A stretch of DNA of 16,189 bases from SLRI01 sp036796215 (GTDB taxonomy: Bacteria > Pseudomonadota > Alphaproteobacteria > Geminicoccales > Geminicoccaceae): the NCBI GenBank assembly GCA_036796215.1, contig DAIRDJ010000087.1, forward strand, positions 1 through 16,189. The letters are read 5' to 3'. The notes under the pieces were generated by a model. It saw nothing but the letters and a program-made list of their open reading frames with translations. It was not told where the DNA came from and made no database searches. The position numbers were made by a program, and so were the translations under genes. Positions 15,287-16,189 of this stretch are shown one piece after another; positions within the stretch are counted from its first letter, which is position 1, and every line of letters begins with the position of its first letter.

Positions 15287-16189
15287 CCGACCAGGTGGGC
15301 TTCATCGGCCTCGGCTCGATGGGTCTGCCGATGGCCAAGCAACTGCTCGCCAAGGGCTTTACCGTCTTTGGCTACGACGTGGCGAAAGCCGCGGTGGACG
15401 CGTTCGCCCAGGCGGGTGGTCAGCCCTGTGGCAGCCCCGAGGCCGTGGCCGACCGGGTCTCGCTCCTGCTCTTGGTGGTGGCCACGGCCGAGCAGGCCGA
15501 GGCGGCGCTGTTCGGGCCCAAGGGTGGGGCGGCCCTGCTCGGCGAGGGCGGGGTGGTCGTGCTGCACAGCACGGTGCCGCCGCCCTTCGTCAAGGAGCTC
15601 GGTGCCAGGCTCGACGAAATGGGGCTTTCGCTGCTCGATGCGCCGATCAGTGGCGGGCGGGCCGGCGCCGAGGCGGGGGCGCTCTCGGTGATGGCTTCCG
15701 GCAGTCCGCGTGCCTTCGAGCTGGCGGGGCCGGCCTTGGACGCGATGGCGAAGACCGTCTATCGGCTGGGTGATGCGCCGGGCATCGGCTCGACGGTCAA
15801 GATGATCAACCAGCATCTGGCGGGTGTGCACATCGCCGCTGCCTGCGAGGCGATGGCGCTGGGGACCGCCTGTGGCGCCGATCCGGACACGCTCTTCGAG
15901 GTGATCTCGAACTCGGCCGGCAATTCCTGGATGTTCACCAACCGGGTGCCGCACATCCTGGCGCGCGATTTCACCCCGCTCTCGGCGGTCGAGATCTTCG
16001 TCAAGGATCTCGGCATCGTGCTCGAGACGGCGAAGGGCAGGCGGTTTCCCCTGCCGATCGCGGCTGCGGCGCATCAGCAATATCTGGCGGCGGCGGCTGC
16101 CGGTTTCGGCCGCGAGGACGACAGTGCCGTCGTCAAGGTCTACGAGCGGCTGACCGGCATCGAGGTCAAGGGGCATGGCCGGAAAGACT
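15283..16189 (+). CDS. ltnD: L-threonate dehydrogenase-like beta-hydroxyacid dehydrogenase (3' end beyond window)
   Basis: An NAD-dependent enzyme of the 3-hydroxyacid dehydrogenase superfamily. 302 codons are visible without a stop; the family ends at about this length, so only a few codons should be missing. The Rossmann motif is GLGSMG (9-14). The substrate loop is DAPISGGRAG (119-128). Catalytic Lys173 is in STVKMINQ. The later segment SNSAGNSWMFTNRVPHIL (209-226) and the C-terminal AAAAGFGREDDSAVVKVYE are the LtnD signature rather than that of tartronate semialdehyde reductase. LtnD oxidises L-threonate to 2-oxo-tetronate, usually beside a tetronate kinase and aldolase. Start ATG 15283 overlaps the amidase stop. 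Confidence 0.86.
   Translation, partial: MTDQVGFIGLGSMGLPMAKQLLAKGFTVFGYDVAKAAVDAFAQAGGQPCGSPEAVADRVSLLLLVVATAEQAEAALFGPKGGAALLGEGGVVVLHSTVPPPFVKELGARLDEMGLSLLDAPISGGRAGAEAGALSVMASGSPRAFELAGPALDAMAKTVYRLGDAPGIGSTVKMINQHLAGVHIAAACEAMALGTACGADPDTLFEVISNSAGNSWMFTNRVPHILARDFTPLSAVEIFVKDLGIVLETAKGRRFPLPIAAAAHQQYLAAAAAGFGREDDSAVVKVYERLTGIEVKGHGRKD
16175..16189 (+). CDS. Possible start of the next gene (cut by window edge)
   Basis: ATGGCCGGAAAGACT would encode MAGKT in a frame different from ltnD. GAGG lies nine bases upstream and AAGGGG almost abuts the ATG. This overlap style matches the rest of the operon. Only five codons are visible, so the product is unknown; a four-carbon sugar-acid kinase or aldolase would fit the usual ltnD neighbourhood. 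Confidence 0.35.

Noticed and set aside
1..16189. CRISPR array, tRNA, rRNA, insertion sequence or prophage genes
   Set aside because: No regularly spaced repeats, cloverleaf-like sequences, transposase or integrase motifs were seen on either strand.

Overview
The window is a stretch of very GC-rich chromosome with strong G/C preference at third codon positions. Every recognisable gene has its closest familiar form in Alphaproteobacteria: EipB/DUF1849, the ThuA/ThuB pair, DctPQM TRAP genes, a CBU_0592-type membrane protein and LtnD. A Rhodospirillales- or Geminicoccales-like soil or water heterotroph fits, but this assignment is inference. No rRNA, tRNA, CRISPR array, integrase or transposase was seen.

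Layout. 1-964 (minus) is the N-terminal third of aconitase, cut by the window edge. Behind it are a small unknown protein (1147-1437, minus) and a D-2-hydroxyacid (glyoxylate/hydroxypyruvate-type) dehydrogenase (1572-2540, minus). Divergent from that is the periplasmic envelope protein EipB (2641-3447, plus). A two-gene membrane operon follows (CBU_0592-like and EmrE/EamA-like, 3745-4504, plus). A fructokinase of the ROK family (4512-5426, minus) stands back to back with a ThuB-like oxidoreductase and a ThuA-like protein (5517-7279, plus). A hairpin separates these from a SYLF-domain lipoprotein (7306-7863, minus).

7926-10986 (minus) is a decaying segment. A fragment of a patatin-like phospholipase lies behind a TRAP transporter whose two membrane subunits (dctM, dctQ) look intact. 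The substrate-binding gene dctP has two in-frame TGA codons, each where a tryptophan is expected, a frameshift near its 3' end and a lost C-terminus. About 500 bp without a recognisable gene follow.

11499-12572 (minus) encodes two small exported proteins: a single-Cache-domain protein with a good sigma-70-type promoter, and a class I monohaem cytochrome c. Each is followed by a copy of the same ~30-bp hairpin repeat.

The right end is on the plus strand: a DUF3750 protein (12651-13394), then a tightly packed operon of aldose 1-epimerase (galM), a nitrilase-superfamily amidase and an L-threonate dehydrogenase-like enzyme (ltnD) running off the edge. A probable further gene starts at 16175.

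Functionally the window is mostly sugar and sugar-acid catabolism (fructokinase, ThuAB, GalM, 2-hydroxyacid dehydrogenase, LtnD) with one solute transporter that may be dead. I did not find a clear, previously undescribed system. The items most worth a second look are the broken dctP, the phospholipase fragment, the paired hairpin repeats, and the Cache/cytochrome pair.
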